A DNA stretch of 22,523 bases from CAZEDU01 sp964511185 (GTDB taxonomy: Bacteria > Myxococcota > Myxococcia > Myxococcales > Myxococcaceae), in contig CAZEDU010000083.1 of NCBI GenBank assembly GCA_964511185.1, positions 1-22,523 on the forward strand, given 5' to 3'. The notes below the pieces were generated by a model. The model made no database searches, was not told the origin of the DNA, and saw only the letters and a program-made list of their open reading frames with translations. Position 1 is the first letter of the stretch, and the number at the start of each line of letters is the position of its first letter. This document shows, piece after piece, positions 1 through 7,182 of the stretch. Position numbers and translations under genes: made by a program.

Positions 1-50
1 GGGGCGTTGTCGTCGACGAGCAGGAGCCGACCTTTGTCCGAGGCGCTCAT
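1..50 (-). CDS. Response regulator receiver protein, N-terminal fragment (cut by window edge)
   Basis: Only the first 16 codons are in the window. They read MSASDKGRLLLVDDNA, the typical opening of a CheY-like receiver domain: a hydrophobic first beta strand followed by the acidic pair DD that binds magnesium. The ATG lies at 50-48 and overlaps the TGA stop of the upstream double-receiver gene as ATGA. There is no Shine-Dalgarno sequence of its own, so translation is probably coupled to the upstream gene. It is therefore the last visible gene of the CBS / globin-kinase / double-receiver operon. The output domain, if any, lies outside the window. The call rests on a short but characteristic stretch. 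Confidence 0.75.
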   Translation of the reverse strand, partial: MSASDKGRLLLVDDNA

Positions 51-751
51 GCGGCGAGCCGGGTCTGGTAGAGGCTCTCGAGCAGCGTGAGCAGCTCGCC
101 CATGTCGAACGGCTTGTGGAGCACCGCGCGCGGCGGCATGGGCGGCGGATCATCGTGCGCGGTGATCACCACGAGCGGCAGCTTCGGAAAGCGCGCCTCG
201 AGCCGGTACATCGCCTCCCCGAACGGACCGCCCGGTACCAGCAGATCGACCAGCGCCGCGAAGGGGGCGATGTCACCGAGCCGCTCCGCCTCGAGCACCG
301 AGCCGACCGCCACCGCCGTGAAGCCGCGCGCGCGCAGCGCCTCGGTCAGGTTGTCGGCCATCGCCGCGTCGTCCTCGACGATGGCGACCGTGCCGCCGCG
401 GCGCGCGGTCTTCAGCAGATCGATCAGCTGAGGGATGGGCGTCGGCTTGGGCAGCACGGCCAGAAGCCCTTCGTTGCGCGCCACGGACAGGTCCGCGTCA
501 CCGCTGTACGCCGTGAAGACCACGGCGGGGAGCTGCGGGTCCACGCGCCGAATGTGGTGCACGAGCTCGGCGCCCGTCATCACCGGCATGCGCATATCGG
601 TGAGCAGCGCATCGAAGCGCTTGGCCTTGGCCGCGCGGAGCGCCTGGTCGCCGTTCTGCGCGATGACCACCTCGGCGCCTTCGTCGCGCAGGATCTCGGC
701 CAGGTTCTCGGCGAGCGGGCGGTTGTCGTCGACCAGGAGGTAGCGCCTCAT
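47..751 (-). CDS. Double-receiver (REC-REC) response regulator, probable partner of the globin-coupled kinase
   Basis: The 234-residue protein consists of two CheY-like receiver domains and nothing else, so it has no DNA-binding or enzymatic output. REC1 (about residues 3-115) has acidic pair D8/D9, phospho-acceptor D52 in LLTDMRMP, switch T80 and K102. REC2 (about 121-231) has E126/D127/D128, D169, T197 and K213. Both domains look phosphorylatable. In the characterised Anaeromyxobacter Fw109-5 system, as I recall it, the cognate regulator of AfGcHK is also REC-REC with D52 and D169 as acceptors, the same residue numbers as here. The ATG overlaps the kinase stop as ATGA and the stop overlaps the next receiver gene in the same way, so this is a coupled operon. 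It may act as a phosphate relay or sink, or by protein-protein contact. Confidence 0.93.
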   Translation of the reverse strand: MRRYLLVDDNRPLAENLAEILRDEGAEVVIAQNGDQALRAAKAKRFDALLTDMRMPVMTGAELVHHIRRVDPQLPAVVFTAYSGDADLSVARNEGLLAVLPKPTPIPQLIDLLKTARRGGTVAIVEDDAAMADNLTEALRARGFTAVAVGSVLEAERLGDIAPFAALVDLLVPGGPFGEAMYRLEARFPKLPLVVITAHDDPPPMPPRAVLHKPFDMGELLTLLESLYQTRLAA

Positions 752-1893
752 GACACGCTCGCCGGCAAGGTGACCACGAACCGAGCACCGCCTCCCAGCG
801 CGCTCGCGTAGCGAATGGTTCCGCCGTGGCGTTCGACCACGCGCTTGACCAAGGCCAGGCCCAGGCCAATGCCCTTCTCCTTGGTCGTGATGAGCGGCTC
901 GAAGAGGCGGGCGCGAATGCCCTCGTCGACACCCGGGCCGGAGTCTTCGACCGCGACCTCGACCTTGTCGCCCTTCACCGCGCCGGTGATGTGCACCGAG
1001 CCAGGCGTACCGGCGGCTTGCACCGCGTTCTCGATCAGGTTCAAGAAGACCTGGCGCAGCTGCATCGCGTCTCCCGGGACGGGAGGCAACAGCGCGAGCC
1101 CTTCGGCCCCGAGCAGCAAGCCTTCGGGGCGCGTGATGGCGTTGACCGCGCTGTCGATGACTTCAGAGATCCGCACCTGCTCGCGCTGCAGCGGCCGGTC
1201 GCGAATCATGTCGAGCAGCTGGGTGATGATGCTGTTGGCGATCGCCACCTGCTCCGAGATCCGCTCGATGTGTTTGACCGCGCGATCGTCGTTGACGCGG
1301 CCCTTGATGATGAAGAGCGATGTCTCGATCACGCCGAGCGGGTTGCGGAGCTCGTGGCCAATGGAGCCGACGAGCTGGCCGAAGGTCGACAGCCGCTCCA
1401 CCCTCGCCTGCTGCGCGAGCAGGTCCTCTCGGTAGGTGTGCAGCATGATCGCCAGCTCGAGGTCGAGGATCTTGCTGAGCCCGCGGCGGACCTGCCCGAG
1501 CTGCTCGAGGTCGGAGGCGTAGGTCTCGTCGATGATCGCGTTGAACTGCTGCCGCACGACGTTCATCGCGCCGAACATGTAGTGCTGCGGGAGCGCGATG
1601 CGCACGTGGACCCGGCCGATGCGGGCGCGCAGCTCGTAGTAGTCTTGATCCCACGGCCCCTGCAGCAGGCCGTTCATCCAGAGGACGAGCGTCACCTTCA
1701 GCCGTCCGACGGTGCTCTCTCCGCCCTGCAGCGCCTTTCGGGCGCCCTCGTGCTTGAGGATTCGGTCGTAGAAGATCCCCGCGATTCTCTCGAAGTGCGG
1801 CGCCGCGTGCGGGTGCAGCGCGCGCAAACCCGCTTCGTCGGCTTCGCCGAACCCGACATATCTCTTCAGCTCTTCGAACAAGGTCTCAGCCAT
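748..1893 (-). CDS. Globin-coupled sensor histidine kinase (AfGcHK-like heme oxygen sensor)
   Basis: The 381-residue soluble kinase has no membrane segment. Residues about 1-160 form a globin-sensor (protoglobin) domain. H96 in RVHVRIALP is the expected proximal heme ligand, and Y42 in IFYDRIL sits at the expected distal site. Residues about 165-235 are the HisKA helix pair with phospho-acceptor H180 in GHELRNP. Residues about 240-380 are the ATP-binding domain with N box N285/N289, G1 box DSGPG (318-321 region) and G2 box GIGLGLAL (341-348). The spacing between heme and phospho-acceptor histidines is 84 residues, the same as I recall for AfGcHK (H99/H183). In that family, ferric or O2/CO-bound heme switches autophosphorylation on. 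It lies 19 bp downstream of the CBS gene and overlaps the double-receiver gene by 4 bp. Heme binding is inferred from sequence only. Confidence 0.95.
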   Translation of the reverse strand: MAETLFEELKRYVGFGEADEAGLRALHPHAAPHFERIAGIFYDRILKHEGARKALQGGESTVGRLKVTLVLWMNGLLQGPWDQDYYELRARIGRVHVRIALPQHYMFGAMNVVRQQFNAIIDETYASDLEQLGQVRRGLSKILDLELAIMLHTYREDLLAQQARVERLSTFGQLVGSIGHELRNPLGVIETSLFIIKGRVNDDRAVKHIERISEQVAIANSIITQLLDMIRDRPLQREQVRISEVIDSAVNAITRPEGLLLGAEGLALLPPVPGDAMQLRQVFLNLIENAVQAAGTPGSVHITGAVKGDKVEVAVEDSGPGVDEGIRARLFEPLITTKEKGIGLGLALVKRVVERHGGTIRYASALGGGARFVVTLPASVS

Positions 1894-1912
1894 TCACCGG
1901 CGTTTTACGGGT

Positions 1913-2359
1913 TCACTCATCGCCCGGCAACGAAGACCCAGCGACCCGCTCGGCCGCGTGCTCGATCTCGTTGAGCTCGGTGTCGATGTTGGCCGCGAAC
2001 TTCGCCAGGTCGGCCTCGGTCAGGATCCCCACCAAGGCGCCTTCGGCATCGACGATGGGCAGGCAGCCCAGCTTGCGGTGCAGCATGCGCTTCACGGCGT
2101 GTCGGAGGGCCGTGTCGGGCGTCACCGTGACCACCTCTTTGATCATCACCTCCTCGGCTCGGCGCTCGCGCGCAACGCGTCCGTCCTGCAGGGCGCGGAG
2201 CAGATCGCGCTGGGTCAGCAGGCCGACGAGCTTGCCGTTGTCGGTGACCGGCAGGTGCCGGACGCGCGCGTTCTGGAAGATGGCGTCGGCCAGCCCGAGG
2301 TTGTCCGACGGCGCCAGCGTGACCAGGTGGGTGCTCATCAGATCAGACACGAAGTACAT
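1913..2359 (-). CDS. Tandem CBS-domain protein, first gene of the globin-kinase operon
   Basis: The 148-residue protein is essentially one CBS pair (Bateman module). CBS1 spans about residues 4-57 (VSDLMSTHLVTLAPSDN through VGLLTQRDLL), and CBS2 about 68-123 (VEEVM-like start through VGILTEADLAKF). The acidic C-terminal tail has no other domain. CBS pairs usually bind adenine nucleotides, S-adenosylmethionine or related ligands and act as energy-state sensors; the ligand here is unknown. I chose the ATG at 2359-2357 rather than an upstream in-frame start because AAAGGAG (2365-2371) sits 5 nt before it and because the encoded protein begins right at the first CBS strand. It lies 19 bp upstream of the kinase on the same strand and is divergent from argH, so co-transcription with the sensor kinase is likely. 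Confidence 0.9.
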   Translation of the reverse strand: MYFVSDLMSTHLVTLAPSDNLGLADAIFQNARVRHLPVTDNGKLVGLLTQRDLLRALQDGRVARERRAEEVMIKEVVTVTPDTALRHAVKRMLHRKLGCLPIVDAEGALVGILTEADLAKFAANIDTELNEIEHAAERVAGSSLPGDE

Positions 2360-2364
2360 GGCGG

Positions 2365-2371
2365 CTCCTTT
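2365..2371 (-). promoter_or_regulatory. Shine-Dalgarno site of the CBS-domain gene
   Basis: On the minus strand AAAGGAG lies 5 nt upstream of the ATG at 2359. It is a strong match to the anti-Shine-Dalgarno sequence and decides the start among several in-frame options. It overlaps a perfect 8-bp palindrome TTTGCAAA (2369-2376). A second TGCA (2385-2388) and a TTGCAA (2491-2496) occur in the same divergent intergenic region. Whether these are operator sites is unknown. Confidence 0.7.
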
Positions 2372-2501
2372 GCAAACGAGGCATTGCACGCCGAGTGCCG
2401 TCGCCGCGGCCCGGGGAAGGCGCCTGGCGTCGGCGCAAGATCTGGCGTCCCCCACGGCGTCCCCGCGCCCGAGCGCAAACCGTGCGCGCGTTGCAATCAG
2501 A

Positions 2502-2524
2502 GGCGGCGTCCACTAAGCGCCGCC
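2502..2524 (+). promoter_or_regulatory. GC-rich hairpin in the argH leader next to the start codon
   Basis: GGCGGCG (2502-2508) and CGCCGCC (2518-2524) form a perfect 7-bp stem with a 9-nt loop TCCACTAAG, ending 3 nt before the argH ATG at 2528. The only purine-rich Shine-Dalgarno candidate, AGAGG, overlaps the 5' edge of this stem (2499-2503). Nothing SD-like lies between the stem and the ATG. The fold could hide the ribosome site or shorten the distance between it and the ATG. Function is inferred; the pairing itself is direct. Confidence 0.45.
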
Positions 2525-2527
2525 GTC

Positions 2528-3937
2528 ATGTCCAAACCCTCCGAACCTCTGGCGAACCCCTGGGGTGGCCGGTTCAGCGAAGCGATGACCGACCGGCTGA
2601 TTCGGTTCAACACCAGCCTGCCGACCGAGGAGCGGCTCTTTCCCTACGATGTGAAAGCGTCCATCGCGCACGTGAAGACGCTCGAGCGCGCGCAGATCCT
2701 CTCGGCGCAGGAGGCGGCGACGCTGGTTCGCGGGCTCGAGGAGGTGCTGAAGGATTGGCAGGCGGGCAAGGTCGAGCTGAAGGTGTCGCTCGAGGACCTG
2801 CACATGAACCTCGAAGTGCTGCTGCAGGAGCGCGTCGGCGAGGTGGCCAAGAAGGTGCACTCGGCGCGCAGCCGGAACGATCAGCAAGCGGTGGCCCAGC
2901 GGCTCTACTTCAAGGACTCCACGCGCGCGCTCGCCGAGGCCGTCCGCGCGCTGCAGAAAGCGGTCCTGGGCCAAGCCAAGCGGCATGGCGGGCTCCTGAT
3001 GCCCTCGTACACGCACCTGCAGCGCGCCGAGTTCACTTCCTATGGCCACTGGCTGAGCACGTACGTGGTGATGCTCGAGCGCGACCGCTCGCGGCTGCTG
3101 GACGCCGTCGAGCGCGCCGACGAGTGCCCGCTGGGTGCCTGCGCTTCGACCGGCACCTCGCTGCCGCTCGACCGCGCGTTCACGGCGCAGCAGCTCGGCT
3201 TCCAGCGGGCGACGCTCCACAGCATCGACTCCGTGTCGGACCGCGACTACCTGGTGGAGCTGGGCGCGGCCGCCGCGCTCCTGATGGTGCACCTGTCGCG
3301 CATGTCCGAAGAGCTCATCCTCTTCACGTCGCAGGAGTTCGGCTTCTTGAAGCTGGCCGACCGCCACTGCACCGGCAGCTCGATCATGCCGCAGAAGAAG
3401 AACCCGGACATCCCGGAGCTGGTGCGCGGAAAGTCGGCGCAGGTGATCGGCGGAGCGGTCGCCCTGCTCACGCTCACCAAGGGCTTGCCGCTCGGCTACA
3501 ACAAGGATCTGCAGGAGGACAAGAAGGCCTGGTTCGACCTGTACGACCACACCCTGGCGTCGGTCGAGATCCTCACCGAGCTCATCGAAGGCATGGCGCC
3601 GGTCGACGCGCGGATGGCGGCCGCCACGAAGGGCGGTCACATCGTGGCGACCGAGTACGCCAACTACCTGGTGCGCAAAGGCATGCCCTTCCGGCAGGCG
3701 CACGAGGTGGTGGGCACCCTGGTCCGCCGGGCCGAGCAGTCGAACGTCGACCTGGCCGAGCTGCCGCTCTCGACGCTGCGCGAGGCGAGCCCCCTGTTCG
3801 AGGACGACATCGTTTCGATGAGCCCCGCGACGTGGCGGGGCCTGAAGAACTCCGTCGGCGGGTGTGGCGACAAGGCGATGGAGGCGCTCTGGCGGGAGCT
3901 GGACGGCCTGCTTTCGCGCGACGCCCGCCATTCGTGA
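2528..3937 (+). CDS. argH: Argininosuccinate lyase
   Basis: This 469-residue cytoplasmic enzyme of the fumarase/aspartase superfamily splits argininosuccinate into arginine and fumarate, the last step of arginine synthesis. The family signature TGSSIMPQKKNPD is at 282-294, with the catalytic serine in the GSS loop. Other conserved elements are WGGRF (12-16), HSARSRNDQ (111-119), YTHLQRAEF (161-169) and YNKDLQEDK (324-332). The start is the ATG at 2528, just before the usual NPWGGRF opening; a longer open frame upstream lacks family similarity. Most ArgH proteins read HTGRSRNDQVATD where this one reads HSARSRNDQQAVA, so it is a somewhat divergent branch, but all expected catalytic blocks are present. 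argG follows 14 bp downstream on the same strand, which indicates one transcript. Confidence 0.96.
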   Translation: MSKPSEPLANPWGGRFSEAMTDRLIRFNTSLPTEERLFPYDVKASIAHVKTLERAQILSAQEAATLVRGLEEVLKDWQAGKVELKVSLEDLHMNLEVLLQERVGEVAKKVHSARSRNDQQAVAQRLYFKDSTRALAEAVRALQKAVLGQAKRHGGLLMPSYTHLQRAEFTSYGHWLSTYVVMLERDRSRLLDAVERADECPLGACASTGTSLPLDRAFTAQQLGFQRATLHSIDSVSDRDYLVELGAAAALLMVHLSRMSEELILFTSQEFGFLKLADRHCTGSSIMPQKKNPDIPELVRGKSAQVIGGAVALLTLTKGLPLGYNKDLQEDKKAWFDLYDHTLASVEILTELIEGMAPVDARMAAATKGGHIVATEYANYLVRKGMPFRQAHEVVGTLVRRAEQSNVDLAELPLSTLREASPLFEDDIVSMSPATWRGLKNSVGGCGDKAMEALWRELDGLLSRDARHS

Positions 3938-3951
3938 TAGGTCGCGCCGCC

Positions 3952-5301
3952 ATGAGCCGAATCTACCGATCGCTTCCTCCTCAAGGCACCGCGCTGGGCA
4001 TCGCCTACTCCGGTGGCTTGGACACCCGCTGCGCCGTCGCGTGGCTGTCCCGGCAAGGCATGAAGGTCCACGCGTACACCGCGGATCTGGCGCAGCCGGA
4101 CGAGGCGAACCCGTCGGACATTCCGGGGACGGCGCTGAAGCACGGGGCCACCGCGGCGCGGCTGGTCGACTGCCGCGAGGCGATGGTGCGCGAGGGCATC
4201 GTCGCGATTCAGTGCGGCGCGTTCCACCTGTCTTCGGGCGGCAAGAAGTACTTCAACACGACGCCGCTCGGCCGCGCGGTGACGACCACCGCGATCATCC
4301 GTGCGATGCGCGAAGACGGCGTGCACGTGTTCGGCGACGGCAGCACCCACAAGGGTAACGACATCCAGCGGTTCTACCGCTACGGCATCTTGGTCAACCC
4401 CGAGCTCAAGATTTACAAGCCGTGGCTCGATCAGGCCTTCGTCTCGCAGTTCGGCGGCCGCACCGAGATGTCGCAGTACCTCGAGTCGATCGACCTGCCG
4501 TACTCGAAGAAGACGGAGAAGGCCTACAGCACCGACGCGAACGTGCTCGGGGCCACGCACGAGGCGAAGGACCTGGAGCTGCTCGACAAGGGCGTCTACA
4601 TCGTCGAGCCGATCATGGGCGTGAAGTTCTGGGACGCCGCTCAGAAGATCGACGCCGAGAAGGTCACCGTCACGTTCGCGCAAGGCGTGCCGGTGAAGCT
4701 GAACGGCAAGGCGTTCGGCTCGCTGTTCGACCTGTTCGTGGAGGCCAACCGCATCGGCGGGCGCCACGGCCTGGGCATGAGCGACCAGATCGAGAACCGC
4801 GTCATCGACGCCAAGAGCCGCGGCATCTACGAGGCGCCGGGCATGGCGCTCCTGCACACCGCCTACGAGCGCATCTTGTCCGCGGTGCACAACGAAGAGA
4901 CGACCGACCTCTACTTCAGCCTCGGGCGGCGCTTGGGGCGGCTGCTCTACGAAGGCAAGTGGTTCGACCCCGAGGCGCTGATGCTCAAGGACTCGCTCAC
5001 CCGGTGGGTGGCGTCGGGCATCAGCGGCGAGGTCGCGCTCGAGCTGCGGCGCGGCGACGACTACAGCATCCTCAAGACCGAGGCGGCCTGCTCGGCGTAC
5101 GCGCCCGACAAGCTGTCGATGGAGAAGACCGAGTCCGCGTTCACGCCCGATGACCGCATCGGCGCGCTCGAGCTGCAGAACCTGTCGGTCCTCGACAACC
5201 GCTCGCTGCTGCTTCACTACGCGAAGGAGCTGGGCCAGCTGCAGGTCGCCCAGACCAACCTGGGCGAGCTCTTGGGCGGCGGGACGAAGCGGCTGAAGTA
5301 G
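3952..5301 (+). CDS. argG: Argininosuccinate synthase, long (E. coli-like) type
   Basis: The 449-residue enzyme joins citrulline and aspartate using ATP to form argininosuccinate, the substrate of the neighbouring ArgH. The ATP-binding PP-loop motif SGGLDT is at 20-25. Long blocks resemble the E. coli type, including QCGAFH (87-92), NTTPLGRAVT (102-111), GDGSTHKGND (128-137), EKAYSTDANVLGATHEAKD (189-207), GRHGLGMSDQIENR (270-283) and YEAPGMALLH (293-302). The length matches the roughly 447-aa E. coli class rather than the roughly 400-aa class found in many bacteria. The ATG at 3952 lies 14 bp after the argH stop with a weak AGG upstream. The two genes form an argH-argG operon. No Arg-box-like operator could be identified with confidence. 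Confidence 0.97.
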   Translation: MSRIYRSLPPQGTALGIAYSGGLDTRCAVAWLSRQGMKVHAYTADLAQPDEANPSDIPGTALKHGATAARLVDCREAMVREGIVAIQCGAFHLSSGGKKYFNTTPLGRAVTTTAIIRAMREDGVHVFGDGSTHKGNDIQRFYRYGILVNPELKIYKPWLDQAFVSQFGGRTEMSQYLESIDLPYSKKTEKAYSTDANVLGATHEAKDLELLDKGVYIVEPIMGVKFWDAAQKIDAEKVTVTFAQGVPVKLNGKAFGSLFDLFVEANRIGGRHGLGMSDQIENRVIDAKSRGIYEAPGMALLHTAYERILSAVHNEETTDLYFSLGRRLGRLLYEGKWFDPEALMLKDSLTRWVASGISGEVALELRRGDDYSILKTEAACSAYAPDKLSMEKTESAFTPDDRIGALELQNLSVLDNRSLLLHYAKELGQLQVAQTNLGELLGGGTKRLK

Positions 5302-5467
5302 TCCCGCCCGGCGTCTATCGTACGCCTGCGTCGGGAGAGCGTCCGACATCGGCGAGGTCAACCGGCTGCCTCCGACCGAGTGCTGACAACCCTCACCCGC
5401 GGGCGCCTCGGCACTGGAACGCCCACCTCGGCGGCTGCCTACCCTCGCTGTCCACGGAGGCACTTCC

Positions 5468-6292
5468 ATGGCCCATGATGAGAACGTCATTGTGCTTCGC
5501 CAGACGTCCCCCACGGCGTGGCTCTTGCTGCTGCTCACCTTGGTGGGCGGCGCGGGTGCCTTCTACTTTTGGCAAGAGGCGCTCCAGGAAGAGCGGGCCG
5601 AAGTGAAAGAGCGCGAAGAGGAGCTCTCGGGTAAGGCGAAGGCTTCGCGGGACGCGCTCCGGTCGCTCGAGGAGCAGCTCTCGACGCTACAGGAGGCCAA
5701 CCTGACGTTGACCCGCGAGAATGAGTCCCTCTCGCGGCAGGTCGAAGAGGCGACCTCGCAACTCGATCAGCTCAAGGCCACCTACGAGTCGTTGGAAGAC
5801 AAGATGAAGGCCGAGATCGCCGCGGGCCAGGTGCTGCTCAAGCAGTCCGCCGGCCGCATTCAGGTCGATTTGGTCGACAAGATTCTCTTCGAGTCAGGAC
5901 AAGCGACCTTGTCCGAGCCGGGCAAGGAGGTGTTGTCACGGCTCGGCACGGTGCTCGCGCAGGTACAGGACCGGCAGATTCAGGTCTCTGGCCACACCGA
6001 CGACAGCCCCATCTCCGATCGGCTCAAGGAGACGTTCCCGAGCAACTGGGAGCTGTCGACCGCCCGCGCGGTGAACGTCGTCCGGCACCTGCAGCAGGCC
6101 TCGAAGATCAAGCCCCAGAAGCTGATCGCCGCGGGCTACGGCGAATTTCATCCGGTGGCCTCGAACGCGAAGCCGGAGGGCCGCGCGCGCAATCGCCGCA
6201 TCGAGATTCTGCTGACGCCGACCTTGGCGAAGAAGAAGATCGAGGCGGCGGCGACCACCAGCACGCGCGGTGTCAAGGCGCAGCGAAAGTAG
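5468..6292 (+). CDS. Membrane-anchored OmpA/MotB-like peptidoglycan-binding protein with coiled coil
   Basis: This 274-residue protein has a short cytoplasmic N-terminus, one transmembrane helix at about 16-35 (AWLLLLLTLVGGAGAFYF), a highly charged heptad-rich coiled coil at about 38-125, and an OmpA C-terminal domain at about 133-250. Landmarks of the domain are GHTDDSPI (175-182), NWELSTARA (193-201), GYGEFHPVA (223-231) and ARNRRIEILL (240-249). The domain normally grips diaminopimelate in peptidoglycan, so this looks like an inner-membrane-to-wall tether with MotB topology. It lacks the conserved plug and proton-channel Asp context of true MotB, and no motA is adjacent. GGAGG (5456-5460) lies 7 nt before the ATG. 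A related protein follows 60 bp downstream and may share its transcript. Confidence 0.9.
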   Translation: MAHDENVIVLRQTSPTAWLLLLLTLVGGAGAFYFWQEALQEERAEVKEREEELSGKAKASRDALRSLEEQLSTLQEANLTLTRENESLSRQVEEATSQLDQLKATYESLEDKMKAEIAAGQVLLKQSAGRIQVDLVDKILFESGQATLSEPGKEVLSRLGTVLAQVQDRQIQVSGHTDDSPISDRLKETFPSNWELSTARAVNVVRHLQQASKIKPQKLIAAGYGEFHPVASNAKPEGRARNRRIEILLTPTLAKKKIEAAATTSTRGVKAQRK

Positions 6293-6306
6293 CGAAGCCG
6301 GTCGCG

Positions 6307-6320
6307 GCAAGAGTTCTTGC
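6307..6320. repeat. Short perfect inverted repeat between the two OmpA-like genes
   Basis: GCAAGA-GT-TCTTGC is a 6-bp perfect dyad with a 2-nt centre in the 60-bp gap between the two OmpA-like genes. It could be a small operator or an RNA hairpin; the loop is too tight for a stable terminator and no T-run follows. Function is unknown. Confidence 0.3.
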
Positions 6321-6352
6321 TCAGCGCGCTCCGGCCGCGGTACGGAGCTCTC

Positions 6353-7180
6353 ATGAGAAACGCACTCATTGCCCTGATGACGGTGTTGTCGACTGGTTGT
6401 GTCACCCAAGGCACGTACGACGTGCTCAAGGCCGAGCACGAGGCAACGCAGGCCGAGCTGACACGCAAGAACGATACGGTCCGCAACCAGGAGCAGCGGA
6501 TCGGTGTGCTCGAGAAGTCCGAGATGGACCTGAAGCAGGCGCTCGCGGCGGAGAAGGAGAACGTGCGGGAGCTGAACGAGCGCATCGCCGCGATGATCAA
6601 GGACAAGTCGAAGCTCGAAGGCTCGGTGAAGGACATGACCACCGCGCTGCGAGAGCTTCAGCGGCGCCGCGATGAAGCGGAGGCGCGCATCGCCGAGTAC
6701 CGCGCGCTGCTCGCCAAGTTCAAGGGCCTCATCGACGCGGGCAAGCTGAAGGTGCGCATCGTCGACGGCCGTATGGTCGTCGTCCTCGCGAGCGACGTGC
6801 TCTTCGCGTCCGGCTCGGCCTCGCTGTCCAAGGACGGCAAGGCGTCGATCGCCGAGGTCGCGCAGCTGCTCGCTTCGATCCCGGATCGCAAGTTCCAGAT
6901 CGAAGGTCACACCGACAACGTGCCGATCTCGACCGCTCAATATCCTTCGAACTGGGAGCTCGCCTCAGCGCGCGCGATCACGGTCCTGAAGACGATGATC
7001 GACGCCGGCATGCCGCATCAGCGGATCAGCGCGGCGAGCTTCGGCGACAGCAAGCCGGCCGCGGCCAACGACACGTCCGAGGGCAAGGCGGCCAACCGGC
7101 GCATCGAGATCATCATCGTCCCGGATCTTTCGACCTTGCCCGGCTTCGAGGAGCTGCAGCGGGTGGAGACCGGCGCGTAA
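6353..7180 (+). CDS. OmpA-family probable lipoprotein with coiled coil
   Basis: The 275-residue protein begins MRNALIALMTVLSTGC, a short hydrophobic signal ending in a lipobox-like STGC with C16 as the candidate lipidated residue. Position -3 is Ser rather than Leu, so lipidation is likely but not certain. A long coiled coil covers about 20-125. An OmpA C-terminal domain covers about 135-257, with FASGSASLSKDG (151-162), GHTDNVPIS (185-193), NWELASARA (200-208) and ANRRIEIII (247-255). It would sit in the periplasm, held in the outer membrane by lipid and binding the cell wall. The ATG at 6353 was chosen over an upstream start because GGAG (6344-6347) precedes it and the signal peptide begins there. 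The domain order matches the upstream protein, so the pair look like diverged paralogues. The stop is 2 bp from the convergent next gene. Confidence 0.9.
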   Translation: MRNALIALMTVLSTGCVTQGTYDVLKAEHEATQAELTRKNDTVRNQEQRIGVLEKSEMDLKQALAAEKENVRELNERIAAMIKDKSKLEGSVKDMTTALRELQRRRDEAEARIAEYRALLAKFKGLIDAGKLKVRIVDGRMVVVLASDVLFASGSASLSKDGKASIAEVAQLLASIPDRKFQIEGHTDNVPISTAQYPSNWELASARAITVLKTMIDAGMPHQRISAASFGDSKPAAANDTSEGKAANRRIEIIIVPDLSTLPGFEELQRVETGA

Positions 7181-7182
7181 GG

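Noticed and set aside
1958..5301. Very long plus-strand open frames running over argH and argG (659 and 968 codons)
   Set aside because: Only the downstream parts match ArgH and ArgG; the upstream extensions are read-through of GC-rich sequence across the CBS gene or out of frame over argH, with no start signals.
5302..5467. Small hairpins after argG (GGCGT/ACGCC and GTCGG/CCGAC) as a terminator
   Set aside because: The stems are only 5 bp and no T-run follows; such pairs are expected by chance in GC-rich DNA.
2446..5520. Repeated GTCCCCCACGGCGT at about 2447 and 5506
   Set aside because: A 14-mer of GC-rich sequence, once in an intergenic region and once inside a coding region, with no further copies or structure; most likely chance.
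3664..5538. 624-codon minus-strand open frame opposite argG
   Set aside because: It is a shadow of argG codon bias; composition is Arg/Ala/Val/His-rich with no recognisable domain, and the plus strand encodes a certain enzyme.
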